Shown here: positions 29,561-37,156 of the stretch, piece by piece | How the letters are laid out: each line of letters begins with the position of its first letter | How positions within the stretch are numbered: the stretch's first letter is position 1 | NCBI GenBank assembly: GCA_020629255.1 | Contig: JAHDDR010000002.1 | Coordinates: 1 to 64,000, forward strand | DNA: 64,000 nt | Reading direction: 5' to 3' | Origin: Saprospiraceae bacterium | GTDB taxonomy: Bacteria > Bacteroidota > Bacteroidia > Chitinophagales > Saprospiraceae | Translations under genes and position numbers: made by a program | Notes under the pieces: generated by a model | Databases searched by the model: none | Told to the model about the DNA's origin: nothing | Seen by the model: only the letters and a program-made list of their open reading frames with translations

Positions 29561-31031
29561 GCTTTAAGTTATCAATAATATCGGAAGCAATCAAACTTTG
29601 TTCCCCTTGTATTTCTTTTGCAAAATCTCCAGCCAATCCATGTACATAAACGCCAATGAAGGATGCAATTGAAGGTGAATGTTTTTGGGCCATTAAACCC
29701 GTAAGAATTCCGGTAAGAACATCCCCGCTTCCAGCCGTTGCCATGCCCGGATTGCCCGTCGAATTAAAATAACATTCTCCATTGGGTAGAGCAATACAGG
29801 TATGTGCTCCTTTTAAAATAATTATCACATTTAATTCTTGAGCTTTTTCTTGGCAAGTATTGAATCTATCCCAATCATGATTGCTATTGCCAAATAATCT
29901 GTCAAATTCTTTTGGATGGGGTGTTAAAATACTATGAGGTGGGATTTTGCCAAAATAGGATTTATTTTCGGATAAAATATTTAGAGCATCTGCATCTATG
30001 ACCATAGGGTCTTTATAAATTTCCAATAAATGAAAAAGAGCCTTCTTCGTTTCTTCGTTTTTTCCAATACCGGGACCGATGCCAATAATATCAAAATTTT
30101 TTAATTCTGGTATTCCACTAAAGTATTTGTCGTTGTTGTCAGAATTGCACATAGCTTCAGGAACGGATGTTTGCATAACATCATTTCCTTTTTTTGGAAC
30201 ATGCGTCGTCAATAAACCACATCCGGAACGGAGTGTAGCTTTTGCGGCCAAAATAGCAGCGCCCATTTTTCCATAGGAACCTGCGATTAGTAAAGCATGT
30301 CCGTAAGTTCCTTTATGAGAAAATTTATTTCTCTTTTTTATCAAATCCGAAATAAATTTATCATGTAACAAATGATTGGAACAAGGCGTTTTTTTTTGAT
30401 ATTCCTGGCTTAAATTAATACTCCGATAAATTAGTTTTCCAACGAATTTGTCATTTTTAGGAATCAAAAAAGCCAATTTTGGAATTTCAAAACTGAAGGT
30501 ATAATCGGCTTGGAAACACTCTTCTTCGGTTCGTTTATCAATAAATAAACCGGACGGAACATCAATAGAAATTTTTACATTTTCTAAAGTATTTAAATAG
30601 GAAATTAATACAATGGAATTATAATCTAATGACCGACTTAAACCTGTTCCAAAAATACCATCAATAATAATATCTTTTTTTTCAAATTTCGGTAGTTGTT
30701 CAAGCTTGATATCGTGAATATTAATTTCTTTGGGTAGCCGTTTTACATTTGCATTGAAATCAGTACTTCCATTTTTATTAAATCTATAAATAAAGACTTC
30801 GACATTGTAGAACTTCCGATATAATAAACGGGCTATTGCCAAACCATCGCCGCCATTGTTTCCAACGCCACAAATTATTTTTATTTTCTGATGGACATGC
30901 GGAAACTGTTCAACAAACCATTCGGTAAAAATATTGGATGCCCTTTCCATTAAATTCAAGGAAGAGATAGGTTCGTTTGCGATCGTATAAGCATCCCATT
31001 CTCTGATTTGCGATGCGGAAAATATTTTCAT
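29532..31031 (-). CDS. nnr: Bifunctional NAD(P)H-hydrate repair enzyme (epimerase + dehydratase)
   Basis: This 499-residue fusion enzyme repairs hydrated NADH and NADPH in the cytoplasm. The N-terminal YjeF_N half (about 1-215) is the epimerase, with GNNGGDGLAIARLL (about 57-70) and DGIFGTGLSR. The C-terminal half (about 225-499) is the ADP-dependent dehydratase of the ribokinase-like fold, with AGSYGKMGAA, IIGIGPGIG, VIDADALNIL, LTPHPKEFDRL and the closing motif AGSGDVLTGILTGLM. Both halves look complete. It lies 26 nt after the 5'-nucleotidase-like gene and overlaps the next gene by 29 nt, consistent with a shared transcript. Identity is certain. Confidence 0.96.
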   Translation of the reverse strand: MKIFSASQIREWDAYTIANEPISSLNLMERASNIFTEWFVEQFPHVHQKIKIICGVGNNGGDGLAIARLLYRKFYNVEVFIYRFNKNGSTDFNANVKRLPKEINIHDIKLEQLPKFEKKDIIIDGIFGTGLSRSLDYNSIVLISYLNTLENVKISIDVPSGLFIDKRTEEECFQADYTFSFEIPKLAFLIPKNDKFVGKLIYRSINLSQEYQKKTPCSNHLLHDKFISDLIKKRNKFSHKGTYGHALLIAGSYGKMGAAILAAKATLRSGCGLLTTHVPKKGNDVMQTSVPEAMCNSDNNDKYFSGIPELKNFDIIGIGPGIGKNEETKKALFHLLEIYKDPMVIDADALNILSENKSYFGKIPPHSILTPHPKEFDRLFGNSNHDWDRFNTCQEKAQELNVIIILKGAHTCIALPNGECYFNSTGNPGMATAGSGDVLTGILTGLMAQKHSPSIASFIGVYVHGLAGDFAKEIQGEQSLIASDIIDNLKHAFQKISSE

Positions 31032-31057
31032 GGTATAGAAATTATGGAAAAGAAAAA

Positions 31058-31813
31058 CTATTGGACGATTTCCATTCGACCCTCAATTTCTGCATCAATA
31101 TTTTTTTCCATTCGAGTCAAATCCTTTACCCGATTAATAAATGCATCGCGAAATAAAATACCAGTTTGGGTTTGTGGCTGCCCTTTGAAAAAAGAACACT
31201 TATCACCACCGTTGGCGACATAATCCGAAATACCGATTTGGTAGGTTTTTTCCATGTCAATAGGATTTCCGTTAATGGTAACGGATCTCAATTCTCCGCC
31301 TTCAGTAAATGAACAGCGAACAGAACTACTTACAGGCCATCCTCCTCGTGCAGCAATACTTTCAAATAATTGTTGGACAATATCTCCCTTTACATTTAAA
31401 ATAACCAACATATTATCGAACGGCATCAATTCGAAAATTTTACCGGTGGTAATATCTCCCTGGGGTAAGGTAGGGATTCGGATGCCTCCCTGATTTACAA
31501 CTGCAAAGTCGATGGGTTTTTTGAATAATTTATTGCATTCTGTGTGGATGGCATCACTAGCCCAATTTCCCAAAGTACATTCGGGAAGTTCCTTCACCAA
31601 TTCTTTTTCTGCATATCCGATGACTTGATTCATCTTGGCATCCAATTCCTTTTTATAAGGAGCAATCATTTCCTCGATTTCATCATCACTTTCGAATTCC
31701 GAAGAAGATGTCATGTCGTATTTTTTAGGCAAGGTATCGACATGGTGGAATACTTTGTTGCAAGATGACAAGACAAAGAAGCAAGGAATAAAAAGGAGGA
31801 TGAATCGTTTCAT
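31058..31813 (-). CDS. Lipoprotein consisting of a 5'-nucleotidase C-terminal domain only
   Basis: This 251-residue lipoprotein has a signal peptide ending in the lipobox LSSC (about 15-18). The rest is the substrate-binding C-terminal domain of UshA-type 5'-nucleotidases, with LGNWASDAI, DFAVVNQGGIRI, GDITTGKIFELMPFDN, and the late motif YQIGISDYVANGGD. The catalytic metallophosphatase domain is absent. In many Bacteroidota this split domain is followed at once by a separate metallophosphatase gene, but here the next gene is nnr. It may therefore work with a partner encoded elsewhere or bind nucleotides on its own. It lies 12 nt after the DUF7935-like gene and 26 nt before nnr. Confidence 0.88.
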   Translation of the reverse strand: MKRFILLFIPCFFVLSSCNKVFHHVDTLPKKYDMTSSSEFESDDEIEEMIAPYKKELDAKMNQVIGYAEKELVKELPECTLGNWASDAIHTECNKLFKKPIDFAVVNQGGIRIPTLPQGDITTGKIFELMPFDNMLVILNVKGDIVQQLFESIAARGGWPVSSSVRCSFTEGGELRSVTINGNPIDMEKTYQIGISDYVANGGDKCSFFKGQPQTQTGILFRDAFINRVKDLTRMEKNIDAEIEGRMEIVQ

Positions 31814-31825
31814 ATCAAATCGGAT

Positions 31826-32359
31826 TTACAAAAAAGTACTGGCTTCTTGGGAAATGGCAGAACGAGCAGTATCCAAAGAAGTGTTTTTTACTTCATTCAG
31901 ATAATTGAAAATGGATTTGCTAAGTTCAAGGCTCGAAGCATTTTCATCTACCGTTTTTGATACCAGATTAATGATATTGATGGTATCATTCTTGGCAAAC
32001 ATAATGATTTTCCATAAATCCTCAGAAACATACACTTGCTGAGAAATATTATGTTCATATTCTTGTTGGATGGCAACCATCATGGCTAACTTCAAATCTG
32101 CAGCAGACATTTTTTCATCCCGGATGCGAAGCATCAAGTTACTAAGCGAAATCCTCTCGCAGAAAAGGGCGAGCCTTTCATAGGCTTGCATCTTGAAAGG
32201 AAAAGACATACTCTTGTTTTCCTTCCTCATTTGAATGGCATTCTTACGTTGTTCGTTTTCCATATAGGTTTTGAACATGTAAAAAACGGTTAAGAAAACA
32301 ATGAGAGCCGGCAGTGTAACCTTGATGATTTCTAGAAAAACTTCTAATGCGGTAACCAT
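31826..32359 (-). CDS. Conserved Bacteroidota membrane-anchored helical protein (DUF7935-like)
   Basis: This 177-residue protein has one N-terminal membrane helix (about 8-30, IIKVTLPALIVFLTVFYMF) followed by a charged all-helical domain. FPFKMQAYERLALFCERIS is the most conserved-looking stretch and resembles a family found widely in Bacteroidota (DUF7935, from memory). No catalytic motif is visible. The ATG at 32359 is the first in-frame start. It opens the minus-strand operon running to the oligopeptidase gene and is divergent from the Fe-S carrier gene. Function is unknown. Confidence 0.7.
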   Translation of the reverse strand: MVTALEVFLEIIKVTLPALIVFLTVFYMFKTYMENEQRKNAIQMRKENKSMSFPFKMQAYERLALFCERISLSNLMLRIRDEKMSAADLKLAMMVAIQQEYEHNISQQVYVSEDLWKIIMFAKNDTINIINLVSKTVDENASSLELSKSIFNYLNEVKNTSLDTARSAISQEASTFL

Positions 32360-32448
32360 AGTGATGAATAATTTAGTGACAAAAATACGATTTCAATTCT
32401 TTTAAATAATGCTAAAGTGAATAAAAAGCCACATTTTCGAAACTTCAA

Positions 32449-32480
32449 TTGCTTTGATGGCGTTATTATTCTTAAATTTG
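32449..32480 (+). promoter_or_regulatory. Promoter of the A-type Fe-S carrier gene
   Basis: TAAATTTG at 32473-32480 is an exact -7 match, and TTG at 32449-32451 lies 21 nt upstream as a -33 element. The start codon is 25 nt downstream. Confidence 0.65.
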
Positions 32481-32505
32481 CCCTAATACTTAAATCCATA
32501 ATATC

Positions 32506-32859
32506 ATGGGAGATAATAAGAATGTGATACAAGATCCGATTACGCTGACCAATGGAGCCGTAGAGCAGTTGAACCGTCTGATGAAAGAAAAAGATGTACC
32601 GGAAGGTCATTTTTTGAGAGTGGGCGTCAAAGGGGGAGGATGCGCCGGGTTTTCCTACATCTTAGGTTTTGATGTACCTAAAGAAAATGATCAAAAATTC
32701 GAAATCAATGGTATTGATGTAGTCATGGATAAGGCACATGCAATTTACCTCATTGGTATCGAAATAGATTTTGTACAAGGTTTGAATAATCGTGGCTTTA
32801 CATTTAATAATCCGAATGCCAAAGAATCCTGTGGATGCGGGACTTCTTTTTCTGCATAG
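32506..32859 (+). CDS. A-type iron-sulfur cluster carrier (HesB/IscA/ErpA family)
   Basis: This 117-residue protein carries the three invariant cysteines of A-type carriers: one in VKGGGCAGFSY (about 39-49) and two in the closing motif SCGCGTSF. These proteins accept and pass on [2Fe-2S] or [4Fe-4S] clusters in the cytoplasm. The length is normal for the family (105-120). The gene stands alone, with its own promoter upstream and a perfect palindromic terminator downstream, and no isc or suf genes are adjacent, so I cannot say which of IscA, SufA or ErpA it corresponds to. Confidence 0.93.
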   Translation: MGDNKNVIQDPITLTNGAVEQLNRLMKEKDVPEGHFLRVGVKGGGCAGFSYILGFDVPKENDQKFEINGIDVVMDKAHAIYLIGIEIDFVQGLNNRGFTFNNPNAKESCGCGTSFSA

Positions 32860-32883
32860 AGATTGTTTCTAATATATCGTTGA

Positions 32884-32917
32884 TTGACCCTGATGGCAGT
32901 ACTGCCATCAGGGTCAA
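32884..32917. terminator. Loopless perfect palindrome, likely terminator
   Basis: TTGACCCTGATGGCAGT is followed directly by its exact reverse complement, giving two 17-bp arms with no spacer, then TTTTGTT. It lies 24 nt after the Fe-S carrier stop. As RNA the central bases would form the loop. An intrinsic terminator is the simplest reading. Confidence 0.75.
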
Positions 32918-32966
32918 TTTTGTTAAAACAGAAGGTTGGAAGCCTTTCATTAACTATCTATTGGGA

Positions 32967-32998
32967 TTGACTTTGTTAAAGTCAGTTAAATAAGTTTA
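32967..32998 (+). promoter_or_regulatory. Candidate folB promoter with overlapping inverted repeat
   Basis: TTG (32967-32969) and TAAGTTTA (32991-32998) are 21 nt apart, a near match to the phylum consensus with the last G replaced by A. An inverted repeat TGACTTT-GTT-AAAGTCA (32968-32984) overlaps the -33 element and the spacer, so it could be an operator. Both readings are tentative. Confidence 0.4.
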
Positions 32999-33032
32999 CT
33001 TTAGCACTTCATTAGAGTCTAAATAAAGGAAA

Positions 33033-33548
33033 ATGAGCGTTATTGCGTTAGAAGGAATGCGTTTTTTTGCCCATCATGGCGTGTATGATGAAGAACGGAT
33101 TCTTGGAGGTGAATATTTGGTGGATGTCTTAATAGAAGCCGATATTGATGGAGCGGCAGAGGAAGATGATATCAACCAAACCGTAAATTATGAGATGGTT
33201 TATACCGTTTGTGAAATCGAAATGAGTAAACCATCCGATTTGATAGAAACTGTCCTACAGCGGATAGTATGGAGAATCAAGGAAAATTCTAGGATGATTC
33301 AGGAAATTACCATCAAGGTAACGAAACTGGAACCTCCTTTGGGAGGCAGAGTGAAATCCGCCTCGATAGAATCTTCTTTTGATTTTACAACACAATGTGG
33401 GCGTTGTGGAAGAGGAATGGTCTGTTATGGGGATGTAACCTGTTGGTGTACTGAAGCCAAAACAGTTCATCCTAGAACGGCAGAATTGGTACAGCAGGAA
33501 CACGGTTCTTGTGTTTGTGCCAATTGCTTGAATTATTATGCTGGATAA
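33033..33548 (+). CDS. folB: Dihydroneopterin aldolase fused to a cysteine-rich (CWC-type) tail
   Basis: Residues 1-118 form dihydroneopterin aldolase of folate synthesis. The start strand (IALEGMRFFAHHGVYDEER), the glycine turn GGEYLVDV, NYEMVY, the DLIETVLQRI helix and the C-terminal lysine motif VTKLEPPLGG are all in place. Residues about 119-171 are an added domain with eight cysteines (122, 125, 131, 137, 139, 160, 162, 165), including CGRCG and CWC, matching the Cys-rich_CWC style and probably binding zinc. Free-standing FolB is about 120 residues, so this is a fusion. The gene is followed 32 nt later by a DUF4197 gene. The aldolase call is firm; the role of the tail is unknown. Confidence 0.9.
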   Translation: MSVIALEGMRFFAHHGVYDEERILGGEYLVDVLIEADIDGAAEEDDINQTVNYEMVYTVCEIEMSKPSDLIETVLQRIVWRIKENSRMIQEITIKVTKLEPPLGGRVKSASIESSFDFTTQCGRCGRGMVCYGDVTCWCTEAKTVHPRTAELVQQEHGSCVCANCLNYYAG

Positions 33549-33580
33549 AACTTTATTTACTATAATCTAAATGTATAATC

Positions 33581-34303
33581 ATGGTAAGGAAATTTGGAAT
33601 CATCTTGATGCTATTTGCTAGCCTTTCATTTTATTCTTGTGCTGAATTGGCGGGTATTGCCGGTTCTGTATTAGGAGGAGACGGAGCTTTGACTTCGGCT
33701 CAAATAGGACAAGGACTCAAACAAGCCTTGGAAATAGGAATTACTCAAGGTGCCAATAAGCTCTCGTTAAAGGATGGATATTATAAGAGTATCTATAAAA
33801 TCTTACTCCCCGAAGAGGCGAGAAAAGTAACCGATAGATTGAAAATAATCCCAGGTTTTGACAAAGCAGAAGAAGTGCTGCTCGAAAAAATCAATAGGGG
33901 AGCAGAAGATGCTGCCAAAAAAGCGGCTCCGATATTTAAGACAGCTATTACGAGCATGACATTTTCGGATGCCACCAATATTTTGATGGGATCGGATAAT
34001 GCGGCTACCAATTACTTGGAAGGAGCAACAAAAAGTAAGCTTTACAACGAGTTCAATCCGGTAATTGTAAATTCTTTGAACAAGTTCGGAGCCATCGAAT
34101 ATTGGGAAAAGGCCGTAACGAAATACAACTCCATTCCTTTGGTGAAAAAGGTAAATCCTCGTTTGGATGACTATATCACCCAACAAGCTTTAACTGGGCT
34201 TTTTAACATGGTAGAAAAGAAAGAAAAAGGTATTCGTACTAATATTAGCGAAAGAACTACCGATTTGTTGAAACAGGTATTTGCTAAGCAAGATAATAGA
34301 TAA
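33581..34303 (+). CDS. DUF4197-family lipoprotein
   Basis: This 240-residue predicted lipoprotein has a hydrophobic signal ending in the lipobox-like FYSC (about 17-20). It continues with the DUF4197 pattern: LTSAQIGQGLKQALEIGITQ, YYKSIYKILLPEEARKV, an all-helical middle with SDATNILMGSDNAATNYLE, and a final DYITQQALTGLFNMVEKKE. The length is usual for the family. Function is not established for any member that I know of. It is probably co-transcribed with folB (32-nt gap) and ends at a clear terminator. Confidence 0.9.
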   Translation: MVRKFGIILMLFASLSFYSCAELAGIAGSVLGGDGALTSAQIGQGLKQALEIGITQGANKLSLKDGYYKSIYKILLPEEARKVTDRLKIIPGFDKAEEVLLEKINRGAEDAAKKAAPIFKTAITSMTFSDATNILMGSDNAATNYLEGATKSKLYNEFNPVIVNSLNKFGAIEYWEKAVTKYNSIPLVKKVNPRLDDYITQQALTGLFNMVEKKEKGIRTNISERTTDLLKQVFAKQDNR

Positions 34304-34330
34304 TCATCATTATATTTGATAAATAGCCTG

Positions 34331-34365
34331 TGGCCGGATCTTTAATATAAGATACGGCCATTTTT
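34331..34365 (+). terminator. Terminator after the DUF4197 gene
   Basis: The stem TGGCCG-ATCTT pairs with AAGAT-CGGCCA around a short AT loop, with one opposed G/A pair, and is followed by TTTTT. It lies 27 nt after the stop codon. Confidence 0.8.
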
Positions 34366-34401
34366 AACAGTTCATTTATATACCCAATGCATAAACTACG
34401 T

Positions 34402-34409
34402 TAAATTTG
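34402..34409 (+). promoter_or_regulatory. -7 element upstream of the TlpA-like gene
   Basis: TAAATTTG matches the -7 consensus exactly and lies 42 nt before the start codon. No good TTTG was found at the expected -33 distance, so the promoter may be weak or use another factor. Confidence 0.5.
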
Positions 34410-34451
34410 TAGTAGGGAACCAAGTCAGACAGAAAGACAAAAATTAACTGT

Positions 34452-35885
34452 ATGTATAAGAAAATATTCTACCTTTTCATCATAAGTTTTATTAGCATTC
34501 ATTTTGTTCAAGCAGAAAAAACAGCTTACAAAATAGACTTGGATATCAAGAATTTTTCTGGAGATGAAGTAATCTTGGCTTCTTACTATGGAAATAGTAA
34601 CACCATTGTAGACACATTTCCACGATCTCCCAAGGGTAAATTCTTACTAAAAGGAGACGAACAGTTGGAAGGTGGGGTCTACTTGGTCATTATGCCGCCC
34701 GCCAATAATTTTTTCGAATTAATCATTGATAAGGAACAAATTTTTACAGTTACCTGCGATACAGTAGATTTTGTAAAAACAATGGAGATCAATGGTTCTG
34801 AGGAAAACAAGATTTTTTACGATTATTTACGTTTCATAGGGCAGAAAAGAAAAGAGGCAGAAGCGCTCAATAAAGAACTGGAGACAGCTAAAGAAAAAGA
34901 CAAGGAAAAAATACAAAAAAAGAGAGATGTTCTGGATGATGAAGTAACTGCTTATTTCAATAAGATTACAGAGAATTACCCAAGAAGTTTGAATACTAAT
35001 ATCATCAAGGCGGCACAACCCGTCAAAATGCCGGATGAACTCCAAAAACCGGATGCGGATGATGGGGAACGATACAAATACTATAAGCAACATTATTTTG
35101 ATAATTTGGATTTATCGGATGATCGAATGTTGAGAACCAACTTCCTTTTTAAGAGGATAGAATATTACATGAACAAACTTACCCCCCAAATACCCGATTC
35201 TATCAATCTCTCTATTGATAGGATTTTGACGCCCATGCGTAAGGATGGTGATATGTTTAAATATTATCTGGTTCACTTCTTGAATCATTATGCCAAGTCT
35301 AAGGTTGTAGGGATGGATGCTGTTTATGTCCATATTGTGAAAAAATACTACGAACAAGGATTGGCTCCTTGGACGGATGAAAAGACATACAAGAAAATTA
35401 TAGATAATGCCAAGTCGTTAGAACCAATATTAATTGGAAAGATTGCCCCCGACTTCAGAATGAAAAAGAGAGATGGAACACCCATTACATTAAGTGAAAT
35501 CGAAGCGGATTACATCTTACTCTATTTTTGGGATGCCGATTGTGGTCACTGTAAAAAGGCATCTCCACAAATGAAGGAATTCTACAAGAAATATAAGGAC
35601 AAAATTCAGATGTTGGCGATTTGTACCGAAGTAGGGGAAGAAGTTAAAAAATGTTGGGAAACCATTGACGAAAGAGAATATGAATGGATGAACATCGTTG
35701 ATCCTTTCCTCCAATCTCGTTATAAGCAGAATTATTACATTAAATCCACACCTCAAATTTTTATCTTGGATAAGGATAAGAAAATCATCATGAAACGTAT
35801 CGGGGCAGAACAATTGTCCGATGTGATGGATAAAATCATCGAACGGGATCAAAAAAAATGGGAAGAGAAGAATAAAGAAAACTAG
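34452..35885 (+). CDS. Periplasmic TlpA-like thioredoxin with N-terminal DUF4369/DUF5106-type region
   Basis: This 477-residue protein has a signal peptide (about 1-21, ending VQAEK) and should act in the periplasm. Residues about 25-130 form a beta-rich domain of the DUF4369 kind, which often precedes thioredoxins in Bacteroidota. A charged helical middle (about 130-310) follows. The C-terminal thioredoxin fold (about 325-470) carries the redox motif WDADCGHCKKASP (CGHC) and the cis-proline strand STPQIFILD. This supports thiol-disulfide reductase or isomerase activity. The CxxC is complete. The gene is single, with a -7 element upstream, and is followed 69 nt later by a vWA gene. The natural substrate is unknown. 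Confidence 0.88.
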   Translation: MYKKIFYLFIISFISIHFVQAEKTAYKIDLDIKNFSGDEVILASYYGNSNTIVDTFPRSPKGKFLLKGDEQLEGGVYLVIMPPANNFFELIIDKEQIFTVTCDTVDFVKTMEINGSEENKIFYDYLRFIGQKRKEAEALNKELETAKEKDKEKIQKKRDVLDDEVTAYFNKITENYPRSLNTNIIKAAQPVKMPDELQKPDADDGERYKYYKQHYFDNLDLSDDRMLRTNFLFKRIEYYMNKLTPQIPDSINLSIDRILTPMRKDGDMFKYYLVHFLNHYAKSKVVGMDAVYVHIVKKYYEQGLAPWTDEKTYKKIIDNAKSLEPILIGKIAPDFRMKKRDGTPITLSEIEADYILLYFWDADCGHCKKASPQMKEFYKKYKDKIQMLAICTEVGEEVKKCWETIDEREYEWMNIVDPFLQSRYKQNYYIKSTPQIFILDKDKKIIMKRIGAEQLSDVMDKIIERDQKKWEEKNKEN

Positions 35886-35954
35886 ATTTTCATTTTCTTC
35901 TTTTCATGCATGTTTCTCATGAACCTTTCTTAATGCCTTGCCGTTTCTTTAATA

Positions 35955-37076
35955 ATGATTGGATGGCGATTTTCAGAATATAAAGCTAGGAACGAAGGGA
36001 AAACACCCTTCGAACAATTGTTGGATTTATTCCAGCAACTACTTCTCCATACCTCCGGCGATGTAGACGAAGCCTTGAGTTGGCTTACCGAATTGGATAA
36101 AGAACATAATATCACAAGTGAAGATTATGGTATTGCGGACTTTATCAAAGATTTGGAAGATAAGGGATATATACAACCCAGAAATCGAAGGGAAGGAGAA
36201 GGTTCCGGATTTACGCCTACCGCAAAAATGGAAATCCAACTACGGCAAAATGCATTGAAAGATATTTTCGGAGACATCAAAAAATCTAAAAGGGGAAACC
36301 ATAATACGAAGCATGGCGGTTTGGGCGATGAGCAAACCTCCGAAATCCGACCCTACCAATTTGGAGATAGATTGGATCACATTGCTTTATCAGAATCTAT
36401 AAAGAATGCACAAATTAATCATGGCATCGATCAATTCAAATTGACCCAAGATGATTTGGAAATCAGGGAAACCTTTTATCAAAGCCAGATGAGTACCGTT
36501 TTGATGATCGATATTTCCCATTCCATGATTCTTTATGGCGAAGATCGCATCACTCCGGCAAAGAAAGTGGCGATGGCGCTATCGGAATATATCACCACCC
36601 AATTTCCAAAAGATACCTTAGACATTATTGTTTTTGGCAATGATAGTTGGCGGATTGAAATCAAAGATTTGCCTTATCTGCAAGTAGGACCTTACCATAC
36701 GAATACCGTTGCTGGTCTTGAACTCGCCATGGACATTCTACGGAAAAGAAGAAATCCCAATAAGCAGATTTTCATGATAACGGACGGGAAACCCACTTGT
36801 ATCAAAAGAGGAAAAAAATACTATAAGAATTCTTGGGGCTTGGATAAGAAAATCATTAATCGGACATTGAATCTTGCCATGCGTTGCAAGAAATTGAATA
36901 TTCCTATCACTACATTCATGATTGCCCAAGACCCATATCTAGTTCAATTTGTTGAGCAATTTACCGCAGCCAATAACGGCAAGGCTTTTTATTCGAGTTT
37001 ACGAGGATTGGGTGAGTTTGTTTTTAGGGACTATAAGCAAAATAAATCCAATCGGCGTCGAAGAGGAAACCGCTAA
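35955..37076 (+). CDS. Stand-alone vWA-domain protein
   Basis: This 373-residue cytoplasmic protein has a helical N-terminal part (about 1-165) and a vWA domain (about 170-350). The MIDAS motif is complete: DISHSM (about 183-188, DxSxS). Later acidic strands include DIIVFGNDSW and the FMITDGKP strand. The C-terminus is basic (NRRRRGNR). N-terminal stretches such as YQFGDRLDHIALSES resemble vWA proteins that work with MgChlI- or MoxR-like AAA+ ATPases. No such ATPase is adjacent, so the partner must be elsewhere, perhaps not the MoxR of the caspase operon at 3956, which already has its own vWA protein. The start is the ATG at 35955. Confidence 0.82.
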   Translation: MIGWRFSEYKARNEGKTPFEQLLDLFQQLLLHTSGDVDEALSWLTELDKEHNITSEDYGIADFIKDLEDKGYIQPRNRREGEGSGFTPTAKMEIQLRQNALKDIFGDIKKSKRGNHNTKHGGLGDEQTSEIRPYQFGDRLDHIALSESIKNAQINHGIDQFKLTQDDLEIRETFYQSQMSTVLMIDISHSMILYGEDRITPAKKVAMALSEYITTQFPKDTLDIIVFGNDSWRIEIKDLPYLQVGPYHTNTVAGLELAMDILRKRRNPNKQIFMITDGKPTCIKRGKKYYKNSWGLDKKIINRTLNLAMRCKKLNIPITTFMIAQDPYLVQFVEQFTAANNGKAFYSSLRGLGEFVFRDYKQNKSNRRRRGNR

Positions 37077-37118
37077 TCTGCCTTGATATTGAACTTGTTT
37101 AGCACTACATAAATTGCT

Positions 37119-37151
37119 TTTGTTTTAGTCACTAGGAGTTTCTTATATTTG
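37119..37151 (+). promoter_or_regulatory. Promoter abutting the CotH-protein start codon
   Basis: TTTG at 37119-37122 and TATATTTG at 37144-37151 are 21 nt apart, an exact consensus match. The ATG at 37157 lies only 5 nt after the -7 element, so transcription should begin at or next to the start codon, implying a leaderless mRNA. Confidence 0.6.
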
Positions 37152-37156
37152 TAGTG

